In this document: piece by piece, positions 1 to 9,423 of the stretch
Numbering within the stretch: position 1 is the first letter of the stretch
Layout of the letters: each line of letters opens with the position of its first letter
From: Cystobacter fuscus
GTDB lineage: Bacteria; Myxococcota; Myxococcia; Myxococcales; Myxococcaceae
Direction of reading: 5' to 3'
NCBI RefSeq assembly: GCF_002305875.1
Contig: NZ_CP022098.1
Span: forward strand, 2,046,001 to 2,110,000
Length of the DNA stretch: 64,000 bases
The notes under the pieces: generated by a model
The model's input: only the letters and a program-made list of their open reading frames with translations
Databases searched by the model: none
Told to the model about the DNA's origin: nothing
Program-made: the position numbers and the translations under genes

Positions 1-2
1 GG

Positions 3-563
3 GCCAGCGACCGGGCCATGACCTGGGAGGAGTTGGAGCACGCCAGCAAGCGCTTCGCCGACCGGGTGGGGCCGGAGGTGGCCCGCGTCTTTGTCCTCGC
101 GGTGACGGTGGTGATGAGCCACGGCATGACCGGGGGCTCGGCATGGCTGGCCTCAAGACTGCCGATGCTGCCCAACGTCGCGGAGGCGGCGGCACTAGGG
201 GCCGAACCACTGCGCCTCACACTTTCGGAGATAGGACAGGTGCGCACGGTGGCGGTTTCCGCCGAGGGCACTATCACCATTCTCCTGGCTCCCACGGCGG
301 TGGCCATGACGGGCAAGGGGCCCGGTGGTGGCTCGAAGCAAGAGCAATACAAGACGCCCAAGTCTGGCGTCAGCGGGAAAGAGGGCGCCAAGGATGTGCC
401 AAGCTGGGCGAAAGGTGAACGGCCCAAGGTTGATGAGAGTGGCAAGGACTTCGCCAAGAGGTTGTTGGACAAGAAGTATGGGGAAGGGAGCTACGACAAG
501 GGTCCTGGGAGTGAATTCAACAAGATACAAAAATGGGGAGACCGCGCATTCGAGAACCCATGA
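3..563 (+). CDS. Polymorphic toxin, C-terminal part (SitA-like, partial)
   Basis: The frame is open to the window edge, so the protein is probably truncated at its N-terminus here; the first ATG inside the window is at 18. The middle part has a hydrophobic stretch (FVLAVTVVMSHGMTGGSAWL) and resembles the conserved region of myxobacterial SitA-type contact-exchanged toxins. The C-terminus ends with a Lys-rich KYGEGSY...GPGSEFNKIQKWGDRAF block, a layout common to toxin C-terminal domains of polymorphic toxins. A small gene follows after 9 bp and looks like its immunity partner, which supports the toxin reading. The killing activity cannot be assigned from sequence. Family reading is knowledge-based; function is inferred. 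Confidence 0.7.
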   Translation, partial: ASDRAMTWEELEHASKRFADRVGPEVARVFVLAVTVVMSHGMTGGSAWLASRLPMLPNVAEAAALGAEPLRLTLSEIGQVRTVAVSAEGTITILLAPTAVAMTGKGPGGGSKQEQYKTPKSGVSGKEGAKDVPSWAKGERPKVDESGKDFAKRLLDKKYGEGSYDKGPGSEFNKIQKWGDRAFENP

Positions 564-572
564 GGGCGTCCC

Positions 573-809
573 ATGACACACGTGTATGTCCTTCAGCATG
601 TGCATGCAGCTCCAAACGGAGAGGAGGATATCAAGCTCATTGGCGTGTACGTGACCGAGGCAGATGCCCAGGCGGCTGTTTCCCGTCTGCGCCAACAGCC
701 AGGCTTCCGGGAGCACCCGGAGGGGTTTCACATTTCTCGGTACGAACTCAACAAGGACCACTGGACCGAGGGGTTCATTGGATGGGATGACGCCCTTGAT
801 GAATCATGA
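573..809 (+). CDS. DUF7336-like immunity protein
   Basis: This is a 78-residue acidic cytoplasmic protein with no signal peptide. It shows the conserved pattern YVLQH...E..KLIGVY.TE.DA..AV.RL...PGF...PEGF.I..YELNKDHWTEGF, which I recognise as the DUF7336 family often found next to polymorphic toxins. It starts 9 bp after the toxin stop codon, so the two genes are surely co-transcribed. It most likely neutralises the upstream toxin; the pairing is inferred from position and family. Confidence 0.75.
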   Translation: MTHVYVLQHVHAAPNGEEDIKLIGVYVTEADAQAAVSRLRQQPGFREHPEGFHISRYELNKDHWTEGFIGWDDALDES

Positions 810-1210
810 ATCCATGGGAGTCGAAGCTCTCGTCCGAGCGATAGCATTCAGGTCTTCCGGATGGTTGGAGGTAGGCGATGGGTTGGGGCCGTCACGCTGC
901 CCCACAAGCCCAATTGAGTCCAAATCTGGTCCGACAAGAACCGATTGGGTCCCCTGATGCGGTGACCGGTTATACTCGGGTTGTCGTGGCGTCCGGCATG
1001 CGCGCATGTGCCGGACGCAGCACGGACGTGGCCACGCCGCTCAGGCCCACCAGGTTGGGGAACACCGGGGAAGGTGTCAAACTCGACTTCCGCCATTTCG
1101 AGGAGGGCGAGCGAGGGAGCGCGGGAGGCGTAGGGAAGGGACGGCCACCGGACTGGGTTGGCGTAGGGGCAGGCCGCGGGGGAGCGGTCCCCGCGGCCCG
1201 CCCGTCCTGC
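810..1210. other. Intergenic region between convergent genes
   Basis: No convincing coding sequence is visible. The region lies between the 3' ends of the immunity gene and the GH65 gene. It contains the hairpin at 989-1018 and a GGTGTCAAA motif near 1073 that resembles the REP-like repeats seen elsewhere in the window. Confidence 0.6.
989..1018. terminator. Perfect 10-bp stem hairpin, likely bidirectional terminator
   Basis: GCGTCCGGCA (989-998) pairs exactly with TGCCGGACGC (1009-1018) around a 10-nt loop. It sits between two convergent genes, as expected of a shared terminator. There is no T-run on either side, so intrinsic termination is only a guess. Confidence 0.45.
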
Positions 1211-4200
1211 TCAGGACGCCGAGCGCGGCTGCACGGTGAGGCTGTCGATGTTGACGTGGCCGCTGTCCTCGGGCCCGTACGCGTACGACACCGTGGTCAC
1301 TCCCGCGGGCAGCGCCACCCGCACCGTCTGCAGGCCCCAGGTGTCCCAGCCGCCGGTGGACGGCAGCGTGACCTGCTGTGCCGGCGCCGCGCCCACGGTG
1401 AGGGTCAGTGCCTTGTCCGACCCCGTCCCGTTGGCGTAGCGCAGAGAGAGCTCGTACGTGCCCGCCTGGGCGGCCTCGACCTGGAACCCGACGGCGGCGC
1501 CCTTCCGGTCGAAGCACGCGGCGAAGGAGCTGCCGGTGTAGCCCCCGTGGTCGGTGGCCGTGCACGCCCCGCCGCCGAGCACGGCGTCCTCGGCCTCCAG
1601 GGTCCGGTCCAGCAGCGGCTCGACCAGCGCGAGCAGGACCGAGCGGGCGTGCGTGCTGACATTGCTCGGCTTCGCCGCCGCCAGCACGCCGCGCACGGAC
1701 CAGAGCGCCGCGCGGACCTGCGCGGAGTCCCCTGCCTGCTGGGCTGCCGTGGCCGAGGCCAGCTGCGCCTGCAGGTCGCGGGCCGTGGCCGAGGCCACCT
1801 CCCCGCCGCGGGTCAGGGCGGCGAGCTCGTGCACGACCGCGTCCAGCCCGGCCGGCGAGTGCAGCCACTGGAAGAGCAGGTCCTCCAACTGCGCCTGGGC
1901 GGTCCCGTCGAGCTCGCTCTCCGGCGCGGTGTCGACCGCGGTCCGCACGGCCCGCAGGCGCTGCAGCGTCGTCGCGGCATCGCCTGCTGCGTCGGCGGTC
2001 CTCGCCGCAGCGAGCAGCTCGTGCAGGCTCCGGGCGGTGCCCGCAGCCACATGCCCGGAGGCGGCCAGCCGGTCGACGGCGGCGTCGATGCGTGCCAGCG
2101 CCACCCGGGGCTGCACGGGTGCCGAGGCGACCGAGGCAGCCCCGTCGCCGAGGCGGTTGTGGGCGGTGACGACGAACGTGTAGGCGACGCCGTTCACCAG
2201 CCCGGGCACCACCGCCGACGTCGACGCGTCCCTCGTGGTCACCGACGCCGCCGCCGAGCCACCGACGTACGCGGTGACGGTGGAGTGGTCGACCGGCTCG
2301 GCGCCGTCCCACCGCGGTGCGGTCCACGAGACCGTCGCCTGCCCGTCACCGGGGACGCCGGTCACACCGGTCGGTGCGTCGGGCACTGAGGTGTCGTTGA
2401 CCTCGAGGCTCGCGACCTCGGGCGTGACGCCGGACGCCGCCGTGTAGCGGACGTAGCGCGCGGTCGTGGGTGCCGTGACGACGCTGCTGGTGGCGTCGTC
2501 GGCGGTGCCCACCGTGCCCAGGGGCGTCCACGTGCTGCCGTCGGCGGAGACAGCGAGGTCGTACGCGGTGGTTCGCCCCGTGGCCGAGACCACGCGCACC
2601 CGGCGGACCGTCCTCGCGCTGCCGAGGTCGACGGTCAGCGACGCCCCGGCGGTCATCGGTCGCCACTGCGTGGTCACGCTGCCGTCGACCGCTGCCACCG
2701 CGGGGAAGCTGGCGTCGGCGGAGCTCGCGGACACCACGGCGCAGCGGGCGGTGTCGAAGGTGGGCTCGAGGTCCGGCCGGCGGGTCGGGACCGTCAGCGA
2801 GCCGCCCGTCTGGACGGTGCGCGCCGCGGCACCGGCGATGGCGACGGGCAGCGGAGCCCCCGATACCAGCGTGACGGTGGTCGTCCTCGGCCCGACGCTC
2901 ACGTCGAACCGGCGTCCCTGCCAGGCGAGCCCGGTCAGCTCGAGCCCCGGCAGCTGCGGCGGCAGCATCGGGTCCAGCCGCAGGGCGTCGGCATCCCAGC
3001 GCAGGCCGGGGAACCCGTACAGCAACTCCTGCAGGAACCCGCCCGCGCCCGTGGTGAAGGTGAAGGCGCCCCCGCCGCGGGTCTCGCTGAACTGGTCGAA
3101 CGGTGCCCGCATGAACGGGTCCACGCTGCGCTCGAGGAACGTGTACGAGGCGCAGCCCGGCGTCCCCAGCTCGGCGGTGTCGATCGCGTGGATCGCGTCC
3201 GTCATCGACGGACCGCCGAGGTCGCTGCGCCCCACGTAGTAGTCGAGGTTGGCCTGCGCGACCGACTTCGGCATCGGGTAGCCCCAGGGGTACTGCAGCA
3301 TGACCACGTCGGCCTGCTTGATGGTCTGCCCGCGGTAGCCGTCGTACTCCGGGTGGATGCCGAGCGCGGAGTCGAAGGGCACGACGATGCCGTCGGCGAC
3401 GGTGGACCAGCGCGCGTCGGGCGTCCGGCCCAGGGTCTTCGCGGCGGCGGTCGCGATGCGCAGCGTGGAGGCGGCCGCGACGTTGGTGTAGACGTTGTCG
3501 TTGACGCGCACCGCGTACTCGTCCGGCGCGATCACGTCGTCGATGTGGTAGCTGCCGTCGTCGGCGCGGGTGGCGCGGCTGGCCCAGAAGTCCGCGGCGG
3601 CCTCGAGGACCGGCCAGGCCTTGTCGGCGAGCCACTGCTCGTCGCCGGTCGCCTGGTAGTACTGCCACTGGGCCAGGGCGACGTCGGCCGTCACGTGGAT
3701 CTCGTACTTGCCGGTGTCGGCCCACGTCGGCGTCTGCTCGTCACCGGTCGAGGCGCTCTCCCACGGGAAGCGCGCGCCCTGCCAGCCGCCTGCCGCCGCG
3801 TACGCCTCGGCCCCCGGCAGCAGCCGCTGCCGGTACGCGGTGGCACCCTCCGCGAGGTCCGGGTGCTGGGCGAGCAGCGCGGGGTACATCCAGGTCTCCA
3901 TGTCCCAGAACACGTGGCCGGAGTAGCCGTCGGAGGACAGGCCTCCCGGCGAGGTGCTCCAGTCGACGCCGGACCGGACGCTCTCGAGCAGGTAGAACAT
4001 GCTGGCGCGGGCCTGCAGCGTCAGGGCGTCGTCGCCGGGGACGCGGATGTCGGAGGCCCAGAGGTCGGCCCACGCCGCCTCGTGGCCGCGCAGCAGCGAG
4101 TCCCAGCCGGCGGTGGCGGCGTCGCCGGACGCCTGGGCCGCGGCCGCCACGGGCGCCAGCCCGTCGACGCGGTCGGTGTCGACGCTGGTCGCGATCCCCA

Positions 4201-5512
4201 CGTACTTCGTGACGGTGTACGTGCTCCCGTCGCGCACCTCGAAGCGGGCCCGCTGCGCGGCGCTCGAGCTCGCGAGCCCGTCGACGAGCGCGGTCGGGGT
4301 GACCGCATCCCCGACGCTGAGGGTGGACACGAGGCCTGCCACCGCTCCGGTGCCCTCGGCCGTCACGGTCTCCCGCAGCTGGCCGCGGGCGGGGTCGAGC
4401 CCCGTCCCGGAGACCGCCGCCGCGTGGACCGCCCGCCCGTCGAAGGCGTCGGTGACGCTCGCGGTCCCGCTCCAGTGCGGCCGCACGGTGAGGCGCACGG
4501 CTCCCACGTGCGCCCGCGCCCGGTCGGCGACGACGTCGTAGCGCAGATCGGTGGCGCGGCCGGCGGGGGAGGTCCAGGTCAGCGAGGTCGTGAGGACGCC
4601 GCGCCGCAGGTCCAGGGTCTGCCGGTAGTCGCTGATCGTGCCGCTGCCAGGGGCAGGAGCAGGTGTGCCGTCGGTGGTGAGGGCGAGGGAGTCGACGTTG
4701 ACCATGCACCCGTCGCCGGCCTCGCAGGACAGCGCGACGGTGTCGGTCCCCGCGCTCAGCGGGACCTGCACGGTCGCGGTGGACCAGCTGTCCCAGCCGT
4801 CGGTCGGCGGCAGCGCCACCGTGCCCTGCTTCGTGCCGCCCACCCACACGCTGAGGCTGCGCGTACGCACCCCGTCCCCGCCGTCGCTGTTGGCGTAGCG
4901 CACCCACAGGGTCGAGGTTCCGGTCGTCGGCACGTCGGTGACCTGCAGCGTCATGCGCGCGCCGACGACCGGGTGGCCCTGGTCGCCGTAGCCGGCGACG
5001 AACGCGCCGCCCGAGGCGCCGGAGTGGTCGGTCGCGCGGGTCGCGCCGCTCGCGAGCTCCCCGCTCTCGGCCTCGCAGACCAGGCCGTAGCGGCACAGGG
5101 CCGCGTCCGGGCCGCCGCCGTAGCTGCCGCTGCCGTCGGAGAAGCCGAGCGAGGTCCACATGGGCAGGCTGGCCCGGATCTCGACGTCGCCCCGCGGGTG
5201 GGCGTAGAACCCGGCCACCTGCGCCTGGGTGGGGACCGGCGCGCTGGACCAGCCGGCACCCTCGGCCGGTACGCGCGCCGCGAGGTAGCCGTTGCCGACG
5301 AACGTGGGGGAGTAGTCGCGGGTCGGGTCCGTGGTGCTCAGGGTCCACGCCGAGCCGGTCGGGCCGGTCGGGTCCGCGGCGTCAGCCGCGTCCGCGGGCC
5401 GGCATGCGGCGAGGGGGGCGACGAGGGCCGCGACGCCCACGGCGACGAGGAGCCTGCGGGCGCCGGCTCGGGAGCGTCGCGGTGCCGTGGGGCGTGGCGG
5501 TTCGAAGCGCAT
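1211..5512 (-). CDS. Secreted GH65 glycoside hydrolase lipoprotein with CBM35-like, F5/8C, Fn3 and helical C-terminal domains
   Basis: The start at 5512 is chosen because AGGAGG lies 7 nt upstream; the product is 1433 residues. An Arg-rich N-terminus and hydrophobic core end in a lipobox (LAAC, Cys37), so it is probably a lipoprotein. A CBM35-like module (E-A-E-S...GG-F...NVDSLAL) interrupts the N-terminal GH65 region. The catalytic (alpha/alpha)6 part shows WDMETWMYP and PDEYAVRVNDNVYTN, where Glu of PDEY is the expected general acid. Then come an F5/8 type C domain, an Fn3 domain, two helical repeats resembling the FIMAH type, and a second CBM35-like module. GH65 enzymes act on alpha-glucosides such as trehalose, maltose or kojibiose; the substrate here is unknown. 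Extreme G/C at third positions and the domain set look actinobacterial, which suggests transfer. Confidence 0.8.
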   Translation of the reverse strand: MRFEPPRPTAPRRSRAGARRLLVAVGVAALVAPLAACRPADAADAADPTGPTGSAWTLSTTDPTRDYSPTFVGNGYLAARVPAEGAGWSSAPVPTQAQVAGFYAHPRGDVEIRASLPMWTSLGFSDGSGSYGGGPDAALCRYGLVCEAESGELASGATRATDHSGASGGAFVAGYGDQGHPVVGARMTLQVTDVPTTGTSTLWVRYANSDGGDGVRTRSLSVWVGGTKQGTVALPPTDGWDSWSTATVQVPLSAGTDTVALSCEAGDGCMVNVDSLALTTDGTPAPAPGSGTISDYRQTLDLRRGVLTTSLTWTSPAGRATDLRYDVVADRARAHVGAVRLTVRPHWSGTASVTDAFDGRAVHAAAVSGTGLDPARGQLRETVTAEGTGAVAGLVSTLSVGDAVTPTALVDGLASSSAAQRARFEVRDGSTYTVTKYVGIATSVDTDRVDGLAPVAAAAQASGDAATAGWDSLLRGHEAAWADLWASDIRVPGDDALTLQARASMFYLLESVRSGVDWSTSPGGLSSDGYSGHVFWDMETWMYPALLAQHPDLAEGATAYRQRLLPGAEAYAAAGGWQGARFPWESASTGDEQTPTWADTGKYEIHVTADVALAQWQYYQATGDEQWLADKAWPVLEAAADFWASRATRADDGSYHIDDVIAPDEYAVRVNDNVYTNVAAASTLRIATAAAKTLGRTPDARWSTVADGIVVPFDSALGIHPEYDGYRGQTIKQADVVMLQYPWGYPMPKSVAQANLDYYVGRSDLGGPSMTDAIHAIDTAELGTPGCASYTFLERSVDPFMRAPFDQFSETRGGGAFTFTTGAGGFLQELLYGFPGLRWDADALRLDPMLPPQLPGLELTGLAWQGRRFDVSVGPRTTTVTLVSGAPLPVAIAGAAARTVQTGGSLTVPTRRPDLEPTFDTARCAVVSASSADASFPAVAAVDGSVTTQWRPMTAGASLTVDLGSARTVRRVRVVSATGRTTAYDLAVSADGSTWTPLGTVGTADDATSSVVTAPTTARYVRYTAASGVTPEVASLEVNDTSVPDAPTGVTGVPGDGQATVSWTAPRWDGAEPVDHSTVTAYVGGSAAASVTTRDASTSAVVPGLVNGVAYTFVVTAHNRLGDGAASVASAPVQPRVALARIDAAVDRLAASGHVAAGTARSLHELLAAARTADAAGDAATTLQRLRAVRTAVDTAPESELDGTAQAQLEDLLFQWLHSPAGLDAVVHELAALTRGGEVASATARDLQAQLASATAAQQAGDSAQVRAALWSVRGVLAAAKPSNVSTHARSVLLALVEPLLDRTLEAEDAVLGGGACTATDHGGYTGSSFAACFDRKGAAVGFQVEAAQAGTYELSLRYANGTGSDKALTLTVGAAPAQQVTLPSTGGWDTWGLQTVRVALPAGVTTVSYAYGPEDSGHVNIDSLTVQPRSAS

Positions 5513-5704
5513 CGGTCGGCCTCCTGAGCCGTCGTGGGTCAAGGTCGCGGGAGTCGTGGGGGGGGCGGGCCTACACCGCCGCCCTTGCGGACGCGGGTGC
5601 AGGGGCTGTGCAGGCCCCGACCAGAGCACCCCGGCCTGCGGTTGGCAACGTTGTCAGGCAGCGGAGGAGCCTGTCGGGCAGGGGGCCCGCGCCGGCCGGT
5701 CGCC

Positions 5705-5746
5705 TCGGTTCCAGCCCTCCCCCTCAACAGGTCCCCCCTCCCGCTT
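5705..5746. repeat. 42-bp dispersed repeat, copy 1
   Basis: This copy differs by a single base (C for A, near the 3' side) from copies at 30882-30923 and 39715-39756. It starts TCGGTTCCAGCCCTCCCCCT and ends CCCGCTT. It lies just beyond the 3' end of the minus-strand TIGR02996 gene. In the other two copies the adjacent minus-strand gene is truncated by it, so it is probably the end of a mobile element. Confidence 0.75.
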
Positions 5747-5755
5747 ATACGCAGC

Positions 5756-7333
5756 TCAGGTCTCCAGCGTGGCCCCGAGCTCGCGCGCCCGCGCCTCGAC
5801 GGCGGTCCGGACGTCCGTGCGCAGTTGATGGGCGACGACGAGGCTCGCGGGCTTCAGCTTCACAATCTCATCCAGGCCGCGCAGTACATCGGCCTGCACG
5901 AGCGCCTCGTGGGGTTCGTTCATCGCGGTGGTGAAGACGCGGACGGAGAGTTGTCCCGAGGCGTCCCGGACGAACTGGTAGCCGCTGCTCCAGTCCTTGG
6001 TGCTGTAGCGGACCATGCGGAAGGTGAGGTCGGGGACGTTCAGCCTCGGCACGAGTGCAAGCCATTGCAGCGCGGCCTCGGCGATGGACGGGTCATGACC
6101 TGGAAGGTCCAGCCGCACCTGGAGCCGTTCCAGGCGCGCGACGAGAGGCGACAGGAGGAAGTCGCGCGCCTGTCGCGGGAAGAGCTGGACGTCGAGCTCG
6201 CGGAGCCGCGGGAAGGCCTCCTGCGTTTGGGCGAGCGCGAGCCAGTCCTCGGAGTGACTGTCATCGACGAGCGCCTCCAGCTTCGGCATCCGGGCCAGCC
6301 TCTTGATGCCGACGCTGCTGTGCGCGAGGGAGCGCAGTGAGCGCATCACCTCGTGCGGGGTGATGCTGGAGTCGCCCTTGCCCTCGAGGTGCTCGACGGT
6401 GGCCCACAGCGGGTGGCCGGCGGTCTTCTCGATGGCGCTCGCGAGCGCACCTGAGTTGCCCTGCTTCAGCGCCGCGCGGGAGAGGAAGCCGCGCGAGAAG
6501 GCGCAGTCGGGCTTCAGCACCTCGTCGAGCGGGCCGAGCAGTTCCTTGCGCGCCGACTTGATGAGCTGCCGCTCGCGCTTCGCCTCCGCGGGGGTGAGCG
6601 TGCGGCGGGTCGCTTCGAGCTGGAGGGCGATGAGCTCCCCGCGAGGATGTCCGGCCTCCTGCAGGACGTCCGCGAGCACGGCGCGCGCCTCGTCGTCCTC
6701 CGGCTTCGCGAGCACCTGTGCGAGCAGCGCCTCGGCATCTGCCGAGCGGCGGGGCTTCGCGGCCTCGGTCTCCGAGCGGAGCGCGGCGTCGATTCCCGGC
6801 AGGGCCTCGCGGAGGTCGGCAGAGAGCTCCGCGTCCGTCACGGCGCTCAGTTGGAACTGGAGGCTGTCGAGGTGACGGCCGAGGAACTCTTCATGAAGAA
6901 TCGAGCGGTCGAAGCCCGTGCGAGCCTTGGCGAGCGTCTCCGCGGCCCGTGCATCCCGGACGCGGCGCGCCAGTGGCAGCAGCCGTGTCCAGAAGGGACG
7001 TGCGCCGGTGCTCGTGAAGGGCGGGTCCGCGTACCGGTCCGCCACCCAGCGGTCGATACGCGGGTCCTCCGGCCAGGCCTCCATCGCTTCGAGCCGCGCG
7101 CGTGCCTTGACGGAGCCCTTGTCGAGGAGGGTGTCGAGCAGCGCCGACAGCACCGTGGGGTCCGGCTTCGTCGCGACGGTGTCCCAGGTCCCGGCGCCGA
7201 GCTTCGCGCCCACGGCGGCGATGCGGTCCGCCAGCTCGCGGTGCGGCGCGGCCCGCCAGGCGTCGAGGAGCTGCGCGAGCACGGTGCGCCAGTCACCGTT
7301 GGCCGCGGCCTGCGTGAGGGACTGCTTCAGCAT
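5756..7333 (-). CDS. TIGR02996 domain protein
   Basis: A 525-residue protein with no signal peptide. Residues around 210-240 carry LLAQVLAKPEDDEARAVLAD followed by VLQEAGHPRGELIALQLE, the hallmark of the TIGR02996 domain, a repeat-associated family expanded in myxobacteria and planctomycetes. The rest is Leu-rich and helical, with leucine-rich-repeat character toward the C-terminus. The start at 7333 has a GGGAAGG ribosome site 5 nt upstream. Function is unknown; a scaffold or protein-interaction role is a guess. The stop lies 9 bp from the dispersed repeat, so the 3' end could have been altered. Confidence 0.75.
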   Translation of the reverse strand: MLKQSLTQAAANGDWRTVLAQLLDAWRAAPHRELADRIAAVGAKLGAGTWDTVATKPDPTVLSALLDTLLDKGSVKARARLEAMEAWPEDPRIDRWVADRYADPPFTSTGARPFWTRLLPLARRVRDARAAETLAKARTGFDRSILHEEFLGRHLDSLQFQLSAVTDAELSADLREALPGIDAALRSETEAAKPRRSADAEALLAQVLAKPEDDEARAVLADVLQEAGHPRGELIALQLEATRRTLTPAEAKRERQLIKSARKELLGPLDEVLKPDCAFSRGFLSRAALKQGNSGALASAIEKTAGHPLWATVEHLEGKGDSSITPHEVMRSLRSLAHSSVGIKRLARMPKLEALVDDSHSEDWLALAQTQEAFPRLRELDVQLFPRQARDFLLSPLVARLERLQVRLDLPGHDPSIAEAALQWLALVPRLNVPDLTFRMVRYSTKDWSSGYQFVRDASGQLSVRVFTTAMNEPHEALVQADVLRGLDEIVKLKPASLVVAHQLRTDVRTAVEARARELGATLET

Positions 7334-7563
7334 GGGTTCCTTCCCGATGAACGGACTTCAGTCGTCATCATGACGCCCATGCCCCGTCCACCGCTGAGGT
7401 GTCCACCGCCCGCTGAGGTGTCAAAGGATTCGAAACCGGGACTCGAGTGGGGAATGAGACTCGGCTTGGACGGGGCAAACGACGGCCTTCCAAGTCATTC
7501 CGAGGTCTTGAGGGCTGGCCTGCGGAGTGCATTCAGTCTCGCGGAGCAAACGCGGGGGAGGGG
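7334..7563. other. Upstream flank of Y1 transposase with REP-like end
   Basis: No gene is seen. GGTGTCAAAGGATTCG at 7417-7432 belongs to the REP-like family and is an imperfect inverted repeat of the sequence at the far end of the transposase unit (21315-21332, ...CTTTGACACC). I take it as the left end of the Y1 transposase element. Confidence 0.5.
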
Positions 7564-8051
7564 ATGGGTTGGCCGCTGAGGATGTTCCAGGAGGAAGGCT
7601 ACTATTTCGTCACGTCCAGGTGTTTCCAGGGGCGAATGCTGCTGCGCCCCAGCCTGGAGGTGAACGAGGTGGTGGGAGGCGTGTTGGCCAAAGCGGTGCA
7701 ACATAGTGCGGGCGGCGTGCGGCTACACGCATTCACCTTCGCCTCCAATCACTTCCACCTGCTGGTGTGGGCTCGTGGTGCGTCCCTCGCCTCCTTCATG
7801 CAGTACCTGCGCGCCAATCTCTCCAAGAAGGTGGGGCGGTTGGTGGACTGGAGTGGAGGCTTCTGGGAGAGGCGGTACTCGGCGGAGCCGGTGCTGGACG
7901 ACACGGCGCTGGTGGGCCGGTTGCGCTACGTGCTCGCCCATGGAGTGAAGGAAGGATTGGTGGAGAAGTGCGCCCAGTGGCCGGGCCTCACGTGCCTGCC
8001 GCAGTTGCTGGGAGCGGCGCGGCGGCTCTTCCATTGGTTCAACTGGACGAA
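7564..8051 (+). pseudogene. Y1 (REP-associated) transposase, 5' half split by provirus
   Basis: The N-terminal half of a Y1-type single-strand transposase. It shows the VTSRCFQGR strand, the HUH motif NHFHLLV (His-x-His) and the FWERRY...RLRYVLAHGVKEGLV region typical of REP-associated (RAYT) enzymes. The frame runs to TGGACGAA at 8044-8051 and then enters provirus DNA. The remaining half lies at 20869-21303. A related copy at 38733-39413 reads through this point without interruption, which proves the split. These enzymes mobilise REP sequences; this copy is inactivated. Confidence 0.85.
8044..8051. other. Attachment site attL core
   Basis: TGGACGAA occurs here and at 20869-20876. The uninterrupted transposase copy has it once at 38979-38986. 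The integrase stop codon is only 9 bp inside the element. Confidence 0.8.
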
Positions 8052-8060
8052 CGGAACATC

Positions 8061-9191
8061 TCACCGCCTCCTGGCCACTCGGGCCGTCTGCACTGAACTG
8101 TCACTTCCTGTGGTCCCACTTTTCGCGTGTTGAACCACCGGAACTTCCACGTCTCCCGGCGCCGCCACAACGGGCGGGTGCGCCGCCCAATACTGGCGCT
8201 GCATGTCCTCTGGCACCACGCGGGCCCGGAAGTTGTCCATGTACCCTTGCGTGTGGCGGATGTTGGTGTGCCCCAGGTACACCGCCACGTCCTCTACCCG
8301 CGTGCCCACGCCCGTGAAGTCCTTGACGCGCGTGTGGCGGAAGACGTGCCACGCATCTCCACCATGGTCTCCGCGCTCGCGCTCGCGCAGCACGCCCGGC
8401 ACGGCCGCCCGGAGCCGCTCCAACAACTCTGTCAACTGCGCCTCCGAGTAGGGGAAGACGAAGCGCCGCGACGCTTGCCCGCGGGCGTCCTTGAGGCCGC
8501 GCAGGCGTTGGGTGAGCACGCGCTTGAGCAGCTCCGCGAGTGGCCGTGGCACCATCAGCGTGCGCCGTGACTTCGCCGTCTTGAGCGGACCCGGCTTGAT
8601 GTAGTCCGGCTGGCGCTGTTGCTCGACGGCGAGCGTCGCCTTGTCCAAGTCCGCCAGGGACAGGTGTCTGGGCTCCAAGCCGAGCACCTCTCCGCGCCGC
8701 AGGCCAAGGTAGCGAAGCACACACAGCCACGCCCGCTCCCGGTCGTCCCGGCAGGCCGCGAGGAAGCGCGGAAAGGTGGTGTCCGCGTCCTCCAACGAGC
8801 GCGGCGCCTGATTCTCCTCCGGGAAGGCCCGCACTCGTGCGAAGGGTTGTGGACACCAGCGGTGGTCCGCGTAGCGCCGGTACACGTGTTTGAGCACCTT
8901 CAGCGCCTTGTTGGCCGAGCTGGCCATGAGTTCGCCGCGCTCCATGCGGCCGTGCAGCCAGTCCACAAGGTGCCGTCCGTCCGGGTGCGTGGGCAGCGCG
9001 GCAACAGCCTGACGCAACACCGAGCGCTGGCTGTCGCCCGTGCGCTTCGCCAGGTGCGGCAGCACCGTGCGCTCGTACCATCCCGTCACCTGTCCGAGCG
9101 TGGGATTGTTGTCGAGAGGTAGCTCTTCCTGCCCAGCGGCTCGTTTTCGACCCGCCGGTGACTTCGACTTCGGGTTCCTCTTGGCGCCCAT
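8061..9191 (-). CDS. int: Tyrosine recombinase / integrase of the provirus
   Basis: A 376-residue phage-type integrase. A basic N-terminus is followed by a SAM-like core-binding domain (about 30-125) and the catalytic domain. The full active-site set is present: Arg165 (GLRRGE), Lys207 (KTAKSRR), His282-x-x-Arg285 (HVFRHTR), His308 (YLGHTN) and the nucleophile Tyr317 (TQGYMD). Its 3' end abuts attL, the usual arrangement. It should catalyse integration into, and with help excision from, the transposase gene. It is separated from the virion genes by a strong hairpin, so it may be expressed on its own. Confidence 0.92.
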   Translation of the reverse strand: MGAKRNPKSKSPAGRKRAAGQEELPLDNNPTLGQVTGWYERTVLPHLAKRTGDSQRSVLRQAVAALPTHPDGRHLVDWLHGRMERGELMASSANKALKVLKHVYRRYADHRWCPQPFARVRAFPEENQAPRSLEDADTTFPRFLAACRDDRERAWLCVLRYLGLRRGEVLGLEPRHLSLADLDKATLAVEQQRQPDYIKPGPLKTAKSRRTLMVPRPLAELLKRVLTQRLRGLKDARGQASRRFVFPYSEAQLTELLERLRAAVPGVLRERERGDHGGDAWHVFRHTRVKDFTGVGTRVEDVAVYLGHTNIRHTQGYMDNFRARVVPEDMQRQYWAAHPPVVAAPGDVEVPVVQHAKSGTTGSDSSVQTARVARRR

Positions 9192-9207
9192 GGGGCCCCC
9201 AAAAGCG

Positions 9208-9252
9208 GAGGGCCCGCTTGAACGCGGTTGCAGCCGCGCTCAAGGGGCCCTC
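9208..9252 (-). terminator. Long hairpin between virion operon and integrase
   Basis: An inverted repeat with a nearly perfect stem: GAGGGCC/GGCCCTC outside, CTTGA/TCAAG and CGCGG/CCGCG inside, around a short loop. It lies after the last virion-region gene and before the integrase start on the minus strand, where a transcription stop is expected. The rest of the gap, 9253-9423, shows no gene. Confidence 0.55.
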
Positions 9253-9423
9253 CTGGACACCGGACGGACTGGCATCCGTCCTGCCATGCCCGACAGCCTT
9301 CTAGCACGTCCCCGGTGCTGCAACACCCGGAACATGCACGCACCGTCAGCCTGCCAGGGCCTCAAGCGCGCAGTCTCTTCTTTGGACAGCAGGTTGCGCC
9401 CGCCCCGTGCCGGTGTCAAGGCA

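Noticed and set aside
878..5527. Long plus-strand open frames (503 and 779 codons) over the GH65 gene
   Set aside because: They are Arg/Gly/Pro-rich shadow frames of the minus-strand GH65 gene, which has a lipobox, ribosome site and recognisable domains.
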